Shown here: piece by piece, positions 44,501 through 57,420 of the stretch | How the letters are laid out: the number at the start of each line of letters is the position of its first letter | Numbering within the stretch: position 1 is the stretch's first letter | Origin: Rhabdophis nuchalis | Lineage: Eukaryota > Chordata > Lepidosauria > Squamata > Natricidae | Length of the DNA: 64,000 nt | Reading direction: 5' to 3' | NCBI GenBank assembly: GCA_039707465.1 | Contig: CM077644.1 | Coordinates: 198,373,962 to 198,437,961, forward strand | Translations under genes and position numbers: made by a program | The notes under the pieces: model-generated | The model's database searches: none | Told to the model about the DNA's origin: nothing | What the model saw: only the letters and a program-made list of their open reading frames with translations

Positions 44501-45103
44501 GCAGAATGCAACCGCGCGGGGAATTTTGGGAGTTTCACGTTATTCCCACATAACACCCCTCCTGCGCGAGCTGCACTGGCTGCCTGTGGTCTTCCGGGTG
44601 CGCTTCAAGGTGTTAGTAACCATCTTCAAAGCACTCCATGGCATGGGACCTGGTTACCTACGTGACTGCCTCCTACCACACACCTACCTTCAACCTGTCC
44701 GCTCCCACAGGGAGGGCCTCCTCAGGGTACCGTCTGCCGGTCAATGCCGGCTGGCGACCCCCAGGGGGAGAGCCTTCTCTGTGGGTGGTCCGGCCCTCTG
44801 GAATGACTTGCCCCCCGATCTTCGCACCACCACAGACCTACGCCTCTTCCGCCGGGGGCTTAAAACGCAGCTTTTTCATGTGGCCGGGCTGGCATAGATT
44901 TAATAATTTAATTTAATTTTAATGGGACTTTTTAAACTGTTTTAATTGATTTTTAGCACAGATCCATCAAATTTAATCCTATTTTATCTTGTTGTTTGTA
45001 TATTATTGTGTTTTTTACTTCTTCTGTGCACCGCCCTGAGTCCCACCAGGGAGATAGGGCGGTATAAAAATGTGATAAAATAAAATAAATAAAATAAATT
45101 TAA
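41500..45103 (+). mobile_element. L2-like LINE, longest copy, about 3.6 kb
   Basis: It spans a leader (from an uncertain point near 41500), endonuclease, reverse transcriptase, a 3' UTR with the hairpin CACCGCCCTGAGTCCCACCA and an (AAAAT)n tail to 45103. It is the only copy here that extends clearly upstream of the endonuclease. The coding region is broken at several places. GC content drops sharply at the 3' UTR. Confidence 0.85.
41591..44897 (+). pseudogene. L2-like endonuclease/reverse transcriptase, multiply broken
   Basis: The frame from 41591 has about 165 residues of leader (contains GLTDIIEVGKGIDPRG) before the endonuclease starts at [19 protein letters not shown] frameshift lies near 42275 (GGTGGCAG), then a TAG at about 42327. 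The frame reopens with GPGRQLGLL, reads GYFNLPSVG where GDFN is expected (Asp to Tyr in an endonuclease motif), keeps TDHSLLRLD, and stops at about 42987 and 43444-43446. RT follows at 43465-44223: [14 protein letters not shown], then VPQVLVLSPLL (usually VPQGSVLSP) and YADDTQL, then a frameshift near 44145. The C-terminal region, 44121-44897, is open to a proper stop ([20 protein letters not shown]). Not functional. Confidence 0.85.
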
Positions 45104-45436
45104 GCCAGTGTCAAGAAAAGAACATTAGAAGGAAATTTAAAATGCCTTAACCCCCTCAGGTTTAGGAGGGATGGAAAATAGTGCCTGGATTTCAAGATTC
45201 TGTTTCTACAATAAAATATAGTTCCAGTATTCCTTGTGGACACTGTTTTTTGATGCAGCCTACCACAAAGGGCTGAGTGAAGGAGTGGTGGATGGCTGCT
45301 ACATGACTTTTTCTGTTCTCCCAAAAACACCTTTTGTTTCAAATCTGAAATACTCAGTAACTTTAATAGGCAAGACACATGGTTTCTATGCTAAACAACA
45401 ATTCTAGACATACTTTTCTAGAAATACAGTCTGAAC
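45104..45436. other. Spacer between L2 and the TA-flanked element
   Basis: Nothing recognised. Confidence 0.5.
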
Positions 45437-45438
45437 TA

Positions 45439-47332
45439 CAGTGGTACCTCGGTTCACGAACTTAATTGGTGAAATGACTCTGGTCGCGATCCGAATTGGT
45501 CGTGAAGCGAGGCACAATTTCCCATAGGGTTCAATGTAAATCCGATTAATCCGTTCCAACCTTGTTTTTTGGTTGTGATTCTTGAACTGACTCTGTTCAC
45601 GAACAGAATTGGTCGTGAACAGAGGCAGTTTCCCATAGGGTTCAATATAAAGCAGCTGAGGGGCGATGGAGCAAGCCAGCATGACTTCCGCCCGTCTCTT
45701 TCCGGGCTCGGCGCTCCTGCTTCTCGGGACGCTTCCCAAAGCCAGCAGCCCCGCAGCCAGCCACTCCGTTTCTCCGTCTTATTCATCGGTCGCCTCTCGG
45801 GGTCCGGACCTGCCGCCGCGCCCCCGCCGGCGGGCTGGTGAGGGTGGAACGTCGGGGAGCTCGGCGGCGGCGGCGGCAGCTCCGGACCCCGAATGGCGAC
45901 CGATGAATAAGACGGAGAAACGGAGTGGCTGGCCGCGGGGCTGCTGGCTTTGGGCTGGTGAGGGTGGAACGGCAGGGGGCGCGGTGTGTGTGGATGCAGG
46001 GGGGAAGGAGCTGCCTTCCCGGCCGGGCTCCGCAGCTGGGCTCTGCAGCTTTCGCCCGTCTCTTTCCGGGCTCGGCGCTCCTGCTTCTCGGGACTGGCAG
46101 CCGCGCGCGGTGTGTGTGTGGACTGGCAGTCCCTGCTTCTCGGGACTGGCAGCCGTGCGCGGTGTGTGTGTGGATGCAGGGGGGAAGGAGCTGCCTTCCC
46201 GGCCGGGCTCCACAGCCGGGCTCCGCAGCTTTCGCCCGTCTCTTTCTGGGCTCGGTGCTCCTGCTTCTCGGGACGCTTCCCAATGCCAGCAGCCCCGCGG
46301 CCAGCCACTCCGTTTGTCCGTCTTATTCGTCGGTCGCCTCTCAGGCGCGGTGGCGGCGGCGGGTCCGGACCCCGAGAGGCGACCGATGAATAAGATGGAG
46401 AAACGGAGTGGCTGGCCGCGGGGCTGCTGGCTTTGGGAAGCGTCCCGAGAAGCAGGAGCGCCGAGCCCGGAAAGAGACGGGCGAAAGCTGCGGAGCTCGG
46501 CTGCGGAGCCCAGCCGGGAAGGCAGCTCCTTCCCCCCTGCATCCACACACACACCACGCGCAGCTGCCAGTCCCGAGAAGCAGGGACTGCCAGTCCACAC
46601 ACACACCGTGCGCGGCTGCCAGTCCCGAGAAGCAGGAGCGCCGAGCCCGGAAAGAGACGGGCGAAAGCTGCGGAGCCCGGCTGCGGAGCCTGGCCGGGAA
46701 GGCAGCTCCTTCCCCCCTGCGTCCACACACACACCGCGCTCCCCGCCGTTCCACCCTCACCAGCCCAAAGCCAGCAGCCCCGTGGCCAGCCACTCCGTTT
46801 CTCCGTCTTATTCATCGGTCGCCTCTCGGGGTCCGGACCCGCCGCCGCCGCCGCTGCACCCCCACCAGCGGGCTGGTGAGGGTGGAACGGCGGGGAGCGC
46901 GGCGGCGGCGGTGGCGGGTCCGGACCCTGAGAGGCGACCGGCGAATAAGACGGAGAAACGGAGTGGCTGGCCGCGGGGCTGCTGGCTTTGGGAAGCGGCC
47001 CGAGAAGCAGGAGCGCCGAGCCCGGAAAGAGACGGGCGAAAGCTGCGGAGCCCAGCTGCGGAGCCCGGCCGGGAAGGCAGCTCCTCCCCCACCGCCGCCT
47101 TCACTTCCACACACACACCCGTCCCCCTCACTCACAACAACCGCGGCAGGGTGCAGCCCGGAAAAGGCGCAGTGCGAACTCACAATTCACCTGCGCCCTC
47201 AATGGACCGGCCGCCACGCGGAGTTCGTGCAGCGAGGCGGAGTTCGTGCAGCGGAGCACATTTTTTGGAAAATTTCTGGTCGTGCTCCGAATTGGTCGTG
47301 AAGAGGGGCGTTCGTGAAGCGAGGTACCACTG
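45439..47332. mobile_element. TA-flanked pogo/Tigger-like element with GC-rich mirrored interior (1894 bp)
   Basis: The left end CAGTGGTACCTCGGTTCACG and the right end (complement CAGTGGTACCTCGCTTCACG) match at 22 of 23 positions. TA flanks both sides (45437-45438, 47333-47334). CAGTG-type termini and TA targets are typical of pogo/Tigger-like Tc1/mariner elements. AT-richer subterminal DNA (45439-45665, about 47200-47332) carries repeats of AATTGGTCGTGAA. The interior (about 45670-47170) is CpG-rich and built of direct and inverted modules. No transposase domain is visible. Confidence 0.85.
45694..47070. repeat. Direct and inverted GC-rich modules
   Basis: A module containing CGTCTTATTCATCGGTCGCC appears forward near 45775, 46318 and 46803, and inverted near 45901, 46382 and 46937. 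A second module, CGTCTCTTTCCGGGCTCGG with CTCCTGCTTCTCGGGAC, lies forward near 45694, 46052 and 46229, and inverted near 46442, 46628 and 46999. A third with CAGCTCCTTCCCCCCTGC is likewise in both orientations. Because the block is nearly its own reverse complement, long open frames appear on both strands (for example 45666-47387 plus, 45454-46815 minus). Confidence 0.85.
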
Positions 47333-47334
47333 TA

Positions 47335-49434
47335 TTAATGTGTGTCCACTTTCAGGTTACTTTTGCATAATCTTTCAGAAATGCTAACACAATCTGGCAA
47401 GGAGCAACAACAACAACTTTTACCAGGTAAGACCACAAGGCTAATATCAGAAAGTATCTTCCTGTTTCTAATTTATTTTCTACCTTTATACTATATGGGT
47501 ATGCCATATCTTGTTTGAAATTATTAGTATTATTAAACTACATGAATATTTTTCTGAATGTATATAAGAGGATATTTGTGAAGCATCAAATTTTGAAGAC
47601 TGACTTCTCCCGTTTGCCAATAGATCTCCGAGTAATAGATAGTAATAGATCAGTCAGGCTATGTTATGCCCAATCCAGGGACTGAGCAGGCATAATGAAA
47701 AATTCAACATAGAGACTGCATCAGATATTCCTCTATTTAATGGACAAATATATTTCTCATAAGTAACTAGGAAAGATGTCACTTCATTGTTTATCAAGGC
47801 CTGTCACTTCAAAAACAAGAACATCATATGTGCTTTTGGAAGGAAGATAGAGTCTTAATGACTGAAACTCAGTTATAATTTTTAAAAAAGATTTTTTAAT
47901 GGTTAAATATATGCAACTTTTCAAAATGATGTTTTAGACTAATTCACATTTCTTGACTAACACAATTGTTTTCATTTATGTTAGAACTTAAAACACATTG
48001 ATTTCATTTCATTTCTTTATATATTTATGTATTGTGTTTTAGGCCACTTTTACTAGAAATGGTTATTATATTAAAATGAACGCAACGTTAAGTTCAAATC
48101 ACAGAACACTGGCGTAAAGTGTAGTTTATGAACCAGCACACTATAAAAGTTTAGCAACGGTGCGATGGAGCACCTTATCTCTTTATAGCTGTATTTTATT
48201 TATTTATTTTTAAGTAGGGACTACTGTTCTATCACTTCCAAACTTCTTGCACTTTTAAATAGAAAGTTTCGACAATTATCTGAGGTTAGCAAAATATATT
48301 ACATTATAAGAAGAATCTAGATTTACAAGTGAAAGTTTGAGAAAGTAGTAAAAAGTTAGAACTCTGTTCCCTACTTTGAAATAACAACATATGCATTTAT
48401 TCTGTTATGCTCATTTATCAGAGAACAACTGTCTAAAGCTTTCTGGGGACTCCATTTCAAACCTGCAAGACCTGTTCACTGGAGTATGGACCATTGACCA
48501 CCATCTGTCTAAAACAGAGTTATCCACACATCAATCCTTTTGAAGGCAGTAATATTCAAAGAACATCAAACTTTGTCTTAAATTATCATCATTATGTGAA
48601 CCAAGGTTGCAAAACAATACTGTCTCAGTTAATGAATGTCATGCCTATTTGCTAGTTGAGGAAAAATATTACAATACGTAGAATAAAATAAGAAACTATT
48701 AATCTTACCGGTGAGTAGTCATGCCACTTTAAAAGGGGGGCACTTAAGTTAGGAGGAGGGAAAGCACTATTTTTATAGTGTTTATGCTAAAGTATGAATC
48801 AAAGGCTGTATTCACCACCACCACCACCAAAAAAATCATCTGTTCTTGATTCATAATCTTTGAGTTAATTTGTTTCTCTTAATATCACCTTTTGATAGCT
48901 TGAAATATAAATTATATGCAACACTAGTAAGGAAAATCAAGGAGCACAGTGAAAAATAATGGGACTAAAACTGGATTTAAAAAGTAATAAGAACAGGTAT
49001 GGTAGTTAGCCTTAGAAGTGGCAATGAAGATATTAAAGTGGTGGCTAACCTCTGCTTTTTTGAATCAATTATCAGTAGTAATGGAAGCATTACTATATCT
49101 TCTGTTATATTCAAATCATTACAATTTAGATAAGATTACATCTAAAAATTCTATAATAGTGGCACTTTGTAGCAGTGGGCATGATGGATTTGGAAAAGAT
49201 ATTAAGATGCCAGGATGTGTACATATTGCAAAGACAATATAGTGCAGGCAAAGGTTCCCTGTGGTACTAAAGGCAAATGCTGAACTTTGAAGAAGCAGAT
49301 CAGAAAGACTATTTGCTATTTATATTGGACATTGATGTTGAGAACTCTTAAAAGAACATCTTGGATAGCAAAGAAAAAAAACTGGATCACAAAACAAAAC
49401 AGGCAACTCAGTGATGCTGTTAGAGTGCACACAA
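47335..49434. other. AT-rich intergenic, nothing recognised
   Basis: No coding or bounded repeat recognised. Confidence 0.45.
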
Positions 49435-49707
49435 TGTGACTAGTTTCAGGCAACCCAGGAGGAAAATACAGTAAACAGAGGTTTGTCTTTCAAATAGTGG
49501 TTTATCTACAAGAAATATGTACATACATGTACTAGGCAAAGTCAGGCAATCAATCATCAACTATAGCATGGAAGCACACATGGAGAGACAGACACCCTCT
49601 TATATATATAGCCTCTTAAAGTCATATCAGACCAAAAACCTTGCTGACTCATTCCCTGCCTTATATCATTGTGGCAGCTGGTCAGCTCTTAAAATATTTC
49701 CCTGACA
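49435..49707 (-). mobile_element. Possible solo LTR, minus strand
   Basis: On the minus strand it reads TGTCAGGGAAATATTTT at its start, TATATATATAAGAGGG as a TATA-like box in the first half, GATAAACCAC further on, and ends ...AGTCACA. Flanks CACAA and CACAC could be a 5-bp duplication with one mismatch. No similarity to the LTR at 19 kb was seen. Tentative. Confidence 0.35.
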
Positions 49708-49837
49708 CACACCACAAATGTGTCAGGGAACTTAAATGACTTAAATTATCGTATTTAATGCACATTATGCAAAAATTGGGCTCTCTGAAGATATAACACT
49801 GGGAAAAGTAAAAGGAAAGAGGAGAAGGTGACTAGTG

Positions 49838-49995
49838 AGGTCCTTGGTGTTCTTTGAGTTTGTTGTTTTCTTGCAAACATTTCTTATAATGACATTACAT
49901 TACATTTTATTGTAATGTAAGATTGAAGATGTTACCTAGTTTGAAAATGAAACATCTGCAAGAAAACCACCAGGGTCAGAGAGCACCAGGGCCCC
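49838..49995. repeat. Inverted pair of a LINE- or Penelope-like 3' segment
   Basis: The left arm GGTCCTTGGTGTTCTTTGAG, then TTTTCTTGCAAACATTT, pairs with the right arm AAACATCTGCAAGAAAACC, then AGAGAGCACCAGGGCCCC. A single related copy lies at 53749-53835. The unit resembles a common squamate retroelement 3' segment (perhaps Penelope-like). Family uncertain. Confidence 0.55.
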
Positions 49996-51036
49996 ACAGT
50001 TCAATTCTGAGCTACAAATATTTTCTTTTAAAGGTAACTAGTAGTATAAAGAAGTATCAACTGACTATTTCTCATGCAAGTGAAATTACATTAACAACTC
50101 ACAATCTCAAAATAAACAAACATTAAAATATTTTTAAAGTATTAAATTAAATTATTAATTTAATGTGTAATGAAATAATTCCTATTATTGTCACTTAAAT
50201 AAGATTTGCTCCAGGTTCCTTGTTTGACATTATATGTTCTTTATATCCCTATTGTTTCTATTGATTGAATCCATAAATGATATCCCTTACAATTCTACAA
50301 GTTTCCATTATACTTTCCATAAAGCTACATACTTCTGGCATTTACAAACAAAGACACAGGCTACCCCTATCCAGAAATCATTTATATGTGTATTTTTTTT
50401 CTTAATGTCTTTTGCCCTGTTTGACTAGCTATCACATGTTTTGATTTATTTTCAGCTGCTTTATACAAAGATTCTGGAAATATAACTTTTCTCACTTTCT
50501 GTTTGTAACCAGAAGTAGCTAAACTTTCTTTCTAGCACAATCCAGATACTGAACCTATGAACTGGGGAAAATAATGTTTTCCCATTATGTGGTCCGGGGT
50601 GGACAAACATAAATAATTTAAAAGATGTATTCCTTTTTTAGTTTAAAAAAAAATCAAAACAGCATACAATTAATAAAAGATTATTATGAAACACACCTAT
50701 TTTTACAGTGTTCAAAACAGAGGTTTTCAAATTGCATTCTGCAACATTTGCTCTGTTAAAGTGTCCTTCATTGCCTTTCTCAAGTCCAAGAAGAGGCATA
50801 GGAAAGTTAAATCTTTATAAAGGAAAGGAGAACATTAATTTTTGTGAAAGTCAGTTGCAGATATTTACAGGGTAAAGACCTTTCAACAAAGCAACAAGCT
50901 CAGACTATTTTTTTTTAACATTCTCAACCTCTTAGTAATTCTTCAGTCATTCACAAGTCCCTAACAATACAATAATCCAAAATGGGACCAGAGGATAGAA
51001 ATATCGTTAATATATCCCTAAGGCAAGGAGACCCAT
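49996..51036. other. AT-rich intergenic
   Basis: Nothing recognised. Confidence 0.45.
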
Positions 51037-51190
51037 TCTAGTTTAGTTTAGTTTATTAAATTTCTATACCGCCCTATCTCCCAACATGAGACTCAGGGCG
51101 GTGCACAGGAGCTATAAAATATAAAAATACAGACAGTCAAAAAAGTTAAAACTAGGATTAAATAAAATTTGGCCCGTGCTAAGAACATTT
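51037..51190 (-). mobile_element. L2-like 3' tail, minus strand
   Basis: A TTTAG-repeat tail, then CTATACCGCCCTATCTCCCA and GACTCAGGGCGGTGCACAGG, complement of the L2 3' hairpin. Confidence 0.8.
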
Positions 51191-51277
51191 AGCATTTATA
51201 TTTTTCTACTGCTTATTAATTTTTTTCTACTGCTTATTAATTAATAATAATAATCACATTCGATAGCTTGAAAGACT

Positions 51278-51355
51278 TTCCCTCCCTCCCTCCCTCCCTC
51301 CCTCCCTCCCTCCCTCCCTCTCTCTCTCTCTCTGTGTATGTGGAGAGAGAGAGAG
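51278..51355. repeat. (CCCT)n/(CT)n and (GA)n microsatellite
   Basis: CCCT units passing into CT, then GTGTATGTG and GA repeats: a short quasi-palindromic tract. Confidence 0.9.
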
Positions 51356-51359
51356 AGGC

Positions 51360-53040
51360 AGGGAGGCAGGCAGGAGGCAGGCACTTGACCTGCTGTCAGA
51401 TTACAGAAATCATTATTGTTTAGCATCATTTTGAAATCTAAAAATAAAATTACCTTTTCCTTGCGTCATTCAAACAGCACCTGCAGCTGGCAGGCCATCA
51501 GCTTGCCTATAAGACTGCTATGAATCATTAGTGACTTACGATTTCAAAGTCCACTTCAGTAGGACTAATGATGTTGTGCTCTTATATATTTTTCTATCTA
51601 GAATAAAATATGCCTTCTCTGCCATTAAGAGAGTTTTGAAATAGAAAAGTCAGAACAGGAACTAAGCCCAGAGGAAAATCAATCTTTATAGTGCTGATAA
51701 TTCTTGGAGAGTTTATGCACCATTTCAGTGTGCATAAGCTTTAATCAAGATGATACAAGTCTTTTCATGCTTAAGTGACATGGTGTGTGACCTGACTGCA
51801 CACTGATGAACTAGCACCACTAAAGTTCTCTTACAGCTCTGCTTTTATTCCTGGCAACAGTTTCTCAGACTTGCTTGGTTCTTTCAGATGCTGACCATTC
51901 AATAGAAAGATTTTGTTCCGAAGAAAGAAACTCTGGAAATAATGATACTTCAGAATGTACGGCTTACTTTATGACAATATCAATGAAAATTCCTTATTAT
52001 AAACTATTTATTTCAAATGAGGTTTTCAAGAAAGCAAATAATGCTTGATGGCAAAGCCCAAAGTAACTTCCTCAAACTCAATGAAAAAAACAACAACATT
52101 TGATGACAAACATTAATTACATGCATAAAGAGAGCTGAGATGCTAACAGCTAATTAGCCTCAAAGGGAAATTAAATTTAATTTCCTAAGTGGCAGATCTG
52201 ATCTAGCAATATTTTCCTTAAACAAAATAAATTCCGATTTATCATAGTTGATATTTTGAAATTTTAAAGAAACCCACAAGGCAAACAGAATGCTTTAAAA
52301 AAAAAAAGCTAAAGCTGTCAAAGTCTTATATTAAGAAACTATGTTTATTGTTAAATGGTGTGTATGCATTCACCTGCATGCGTGCTGCACACACACACAC
52401 ACACACACACATAACACACAGACACACAGAGACACGTGTTTATGGCTTCCAAAAAAGAGTTACAAAAAGAAAAATAGTTGACTTAACTAATCTTATGAAC
52501 AATGAAAACTGCTGTACTTTACCGATATATTTCTTTCTGCCATCCCTACTTTCCCCCCCTCATTTTAGAACATTTCATCGTGAACAAAAAATATATAATA
52601 GTTTTTTGAAGTAATCTACACATAACTATAAATCAATAGAATTTCACTTGTCCCTAATAAATCTTTGTGAAAAACGGAGCAGACATAATACCAACAGCAC
52701 AATTTTATTTTATATCATTGTGTGAAAAAAATTATGGTGAAATAAACATATAAAAACAATGTGCCAGAGTTTGAAAGAACATGCCACAATATTTTCTTTT
52801 AAAAATGTTTTGCTGTGTAAACCCAGTGATATTCTTGAGATACAGTTTCTTTATTAATATTCTAGATACATAATGTTATCAGAAACAATACATTTCAAGA
52901 GAAAATGTATGTAGCTTTACTTCTAGAACTGCTAGATAAAATAATAATTTTTCATTAGACTTCAAACTCATATCAATGGTCTGCATTTCAAATGTCTCTA
53001 ATTGACAAAAGATATTATATATTCTTTTAAAAAATAAAAG
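51360..53040. other. AT-rich intergenic with (CA)n
   Basis: A (CA)n run at 52389-52412. No gene recognised. Confidence 0.45.
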
Positions 53041-53049
53041 TACATATAT

Positions 53050-53640
<591 letters not shown>

Positions 53641-53748
53641 TAAAAGTAAAATGCATTGTATAATTATAAATTTATATATATTGATGATGTTATATAAAAT
53701 ATGTGAAAAATATCAATAGAGGAGAATATTTGTAGTTCATTGTTGAAA

Positions 53749-53835
53749 TAAGGGGTCCTTGGTGCTCTCTGACTTTGGTTGTGTTCTTGCAGACCTTTCA
53801 TTACCCACACTAGGTAACATCATCAGTTTGAGATA
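53749..53835. repeat. LINE- or Penelope-like 3' segment
   Basis: GGTCCTTGGTGCTCTCTGAC, then TTGTGTTCTTGCAGACC and CACACTAGGTAACATCATC. Same unit as the inverted pair at 49838-49995. Confidence 0.5.
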
Positions 53836-54139
53836 GATTAAGGGTTGCGAAATTGGGTATATCCACATTAAAAAGCAAATTAAACAAATTTCAACCCTTT
53901 TCCTAGATTCAGTCTCTGATAAATAAAAGTCATTAAAAGGTTTGTCCTCAATTTATGTAAAAGCAATTCTGCTAAATATAAACATAGCTAAACATTAGTA
54001 ATTGGTTTGATAAAAGCCCTAAAATCTTGTTTGCTTGAAACTTGATATTCTGCCCAATCAGGCAGAGTGGTTGCACTCCAGATTGCTTCAATTAAAAGTT
54101 GCATCTTGTGTGACTTAGGATGTTTGCCTTCTGTGTCCT

Positions 54140-54395
54140 GGTTTCTGCCCACTGGAACAGCATTCCTCTCCTCAAAACATATGGACAGTGTCCAGTCTCC
54201 TGGAGTTCCACAAAGCCCTTAAGATTTGGGGTGTTTGTGTGACTTCTGTCATATTTGTTTATTGCTTTAGTTGTTTTTGTCCAGGCTGCCTGTTTATATA
54301 GATTTTAAGTGTTTTAAATGATTTGTTTTTGTAAGCCACTCAGCATTTTTAAAAATGGGTAGCCATAACAAATCTAATAAAAAAAAATTTTTTTA
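54140..54395 (+). mobile_element. Old L2-like 3' end
   Basis: CCACTGGAACAGCATTCCTC and CTGGAGTTCCACAAAGCCCT recall the L2 C-terminal WNSIPP and F-R-K-A-L-K-x-W codons. The UTR ends GTAAGCCACTCAGCATTTTT with an A/T tail. Diverged relative to the other L2 copies. Confidence 0.5.
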
Positions 54396-56540
54396 ATTAA
54401 TGTGTAAGGCTATTTTACTGTAATGAATCCATCTCTTGCTGTTACTAGTTAATTTTATAGCACATATTACAAAGTATACCATGAATGATGCCATTTCTTC
54501 CATGTAATCAAAATCGAGTTGTTCACTTTGTTGCAGTTGTGTTATCAATAAGTACAATCTGCTTGTCGTAGCTTTACCAACACCACAATCCAGTTAGGTT
54601 TCAATGGGGTTTTTCAGTTGTAATTTTGCATTCTCCTTTGGCTTTGGAGGCTTTTTCTGCAATACAAGTTTACCAATTTTTGGAAATAAGAATTTATAAT
54701 ATCATGAGTCTATTCTCTTTTTTTTTTCTACAAAAGTTGTAATAACTTTTTCTGATGCCAACTTATAGTATCTACATATCTGGAAGATTACTAGCAATTT
54801 TAGTTTACATCCACTTCTTTTATCTAAGTTAGAAGTTGAAACATTTTGAAGAAAGTGGAACATAAATGGAATAGGTGTAGGAGAAATGGCTAACTCAAAA
54901 AAATTTTTTTAATAAATGACACCAAAAGAGATTAAAAACAAGGTGCTAATTCATCTTTCTGGACAAAGCTTAGCAAACTGTGTCCAGTGTAATAAAAACA
55001 TGTGTATTTCCAAAATAGGGAAGTGTAAATCAACCAAGGCTGAACAGCGAGGCTTATTTGAAACATTCAGTAAGTGTCTGATAATTCAGCAATTATTGCA
55101 ATTGCAATTATTTTCATTTATCTTAGGTTAAAAATAGTTTCCACATGAAGAGATTACTCAGTACCATTAATACTGAGTAAACATATTTGATGAATAAGTC
55201 CCACAATTTAGGGCAGACGCTTATAAGGATCTGAAGGGCCTGGTTCCTACATGCTTCATTATATGAGATAGTGCCCATACAGAACAAAAGTATCAAGATA
55301 CAGTACATTATGTAACAGAAAGATCTTAAATTTCAATATAATACCACACCGTTATATGCATAGTCATACACACTTTGCAGGGGTTGGGAAACATTGAGAA
55401 AGGTGACTTTGTTTTTTTTTTTCCTTTTGTGTTGGTATTTGTCCTATGTGAAGTCCTGCTGCATATGATTAAGGGAGTCTACTGAATGAATATGCCCATT
55501 AGGTATGCATGCAGAGATAACTGCAAAATATCTCCAGGGAATTATAGCCAAAGATCTGCTCAAAGTGTTTTTCCTCTTTTGAACTCTTAGCTTGAGCCAA
55601 GAGTTTCTGCCTGACTTGGTCATGTGTGCTTCGTGCTTATGTTAAGTGTTGCCATTACTAATTTGTTATCAACCTGCATATGAATTGGGAGTAATTAGCC
55701 TGCCTCCATCATTTATTTTCCTGAAAAGCTAATATGAAGGACTAGTTGGCTGATAGAACATCAAAGTGTTGTTTTGAACATGATGTATTTGACACATCTA
55801 ATGAAAGTAAATTCTACCCAGATTCAGAGAGGAGTATTTTGTTATCAGTGGATCCATCATATAATAGAAGCACAAATGAAAATGTTTTATTAAAAGGAAA
55901 GAGAATAGAGCACTATATATTCACTGCACAAATTATGTGTTCTATATTTGAAAAACCCCATATAACACATAACTTTGATAATCAGGAGGAAAAAAATCTT
56001 CCATTTTTTTCTTCCATTTTTCTTTTTTTTAGCTTGTATTAGTTGTTTGTGAATATAACTTTTAATAAAGTTACTATTATAAATGGGATAAAAGGTATAA
56101 AATTTGTGTCATTATCAGACACACAGACAAAGCAGACTTGTAAGGATTAATATATTTTATTTCTTCTCTCTGACAAGAATTACTGAGTGGAATTTTAGTT
56201 CCAGGTGAATTTCTCTCACAAAGGACAAAATATTAGAGGTAGGTCAAGTTACTTAGCACACATTGGATTACAGAGTAGTTTTCAAAAGACTTTCAATTCT
56301 TGAAAACTAACAGCTTGACCCTGAGTCCAACCTGTCTCTTGAATGGAATTCACTTTTAATCTGTGAGTTCCATTTGCCTTGACATAGCTATATCTTGCTA
56401 AGAAATAATGCAGTTTCTTATCTCCAGCTCAAACATCTCAAGAGTATGAGATACTTTTAAAATTATCTTATTTTTAAATAACTAGGTTAGTCTATCTTAT
56501 TTTAAATAATTAAGGCTGCAGTCCTGAATATCTCTGTATA
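54396..56540. other. AT-rich intergenic
   Basis: The small open frames (54916-55131, 55746-56042) have no recognisable domain. A (CA)n run follows at about 56550-56566. Confidence 0.45.
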
Positions 56541-56779
56541 TACACTGACACACACACACACACAATCAATTCAATTCAACTCAAACCTTTTTTCTCAGAG
56601 TACAACATGTGTACACTGAAATTGGCTGAGCCTCCCTTCACGCAACCCCCCCCCAACATACTACAACTCACAGTAAAAGACAAAAAATCCCTAGCCCAGT
56701 GAATTCTACCAACAAACACCCAGTCCTATTGCACCATGTGAACTTTTGCATATCATGCTGGCCCTGCAAATCAATGTAC

Positions 56780-57290
56780 TATATTATTGTAGAGTTATTT
56801 TTCATTCATGAGTCTGACAGCCCACAGATAAAAACTGTTCGTCAGCCTGTTTGTGTGGCTCCCTATGCTTCTATATCTCCTTCCAGATGGTAGGAAAATA
56901 AAGAAGGGCTGATCAGAGATGTGAGTCATCCCTGAGGATTTTCCTCACTCTTCTAAGGTAGCGAGCCCTAGTGATGTCGTCTAGTGGTATCAGGGGACAG
57001 CTCAAAATGTTTTGTGCTGTGCTCACCACCCTCTGTAGTGTCTTTCTATATGTGGCTAAGCCAGCATACAACACCATAATGCAGTGAGTGAGCATGCTTT
57101 CTATTGTGGACCGGTAAAAAAAGGTCATCAGTTGTTGTTTCACTTTATTTTTTTGAAAGACCCTGTGGAAGTAGAGTCTCTGTTGGGCCTTTCTGGTCAC
57201 CTGGGTCATATTGATTTTCCAGGTAAGATCTTCGCCGAAATAGACTCCCAGGAATTTAAAGGAGGAAACTCTCTCCACATATATACACAT
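56780..57290 (-). mobile_element. Rex1-like LINE 3' fragment
   Basis: The minus-strand frame 57290-56913 reads FKFLGVYFGEDLTWKIN, KAQQRLYFHRVFQKNKV, YRSTIESMLTHC, LQRVVSTAQNILSCPLIPLD and RVRKILRDDSH: the Rex1/Babar thumb and C-terminal region. A stop follows, then codons for LPSGRRYRSIGSHTNRL and FYLWAVRLMNE down to about 56790 in another frame. Closer to intact than the 8-kb copy and clearly the same family. 5'-truncated at a (TA/TG)-rich tract. Confidence 0.8.
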
Positions 57291-57420
57291 GTCTATGTCT
57301 ATGTATGTAATGTGTGTGTATAGGATTACAGTCTTAATTATTTAAAATAATAAATACTAAAATAGTTATTAAAAATAAGGTAATTTTAAAAAGTATCCAT
57401 ACTCTAAGATATATATATAT

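Noticed and set aside
45454..47387. Long open frames on both strands (573 and 453 codons, and others)
   Set aside because: They share the same repeated peptides in mirror order, are Ala/Pro/Ser/Arg-rich, and follow from CpG-rich inverted modules. No domain or codon-level constraint is visible.
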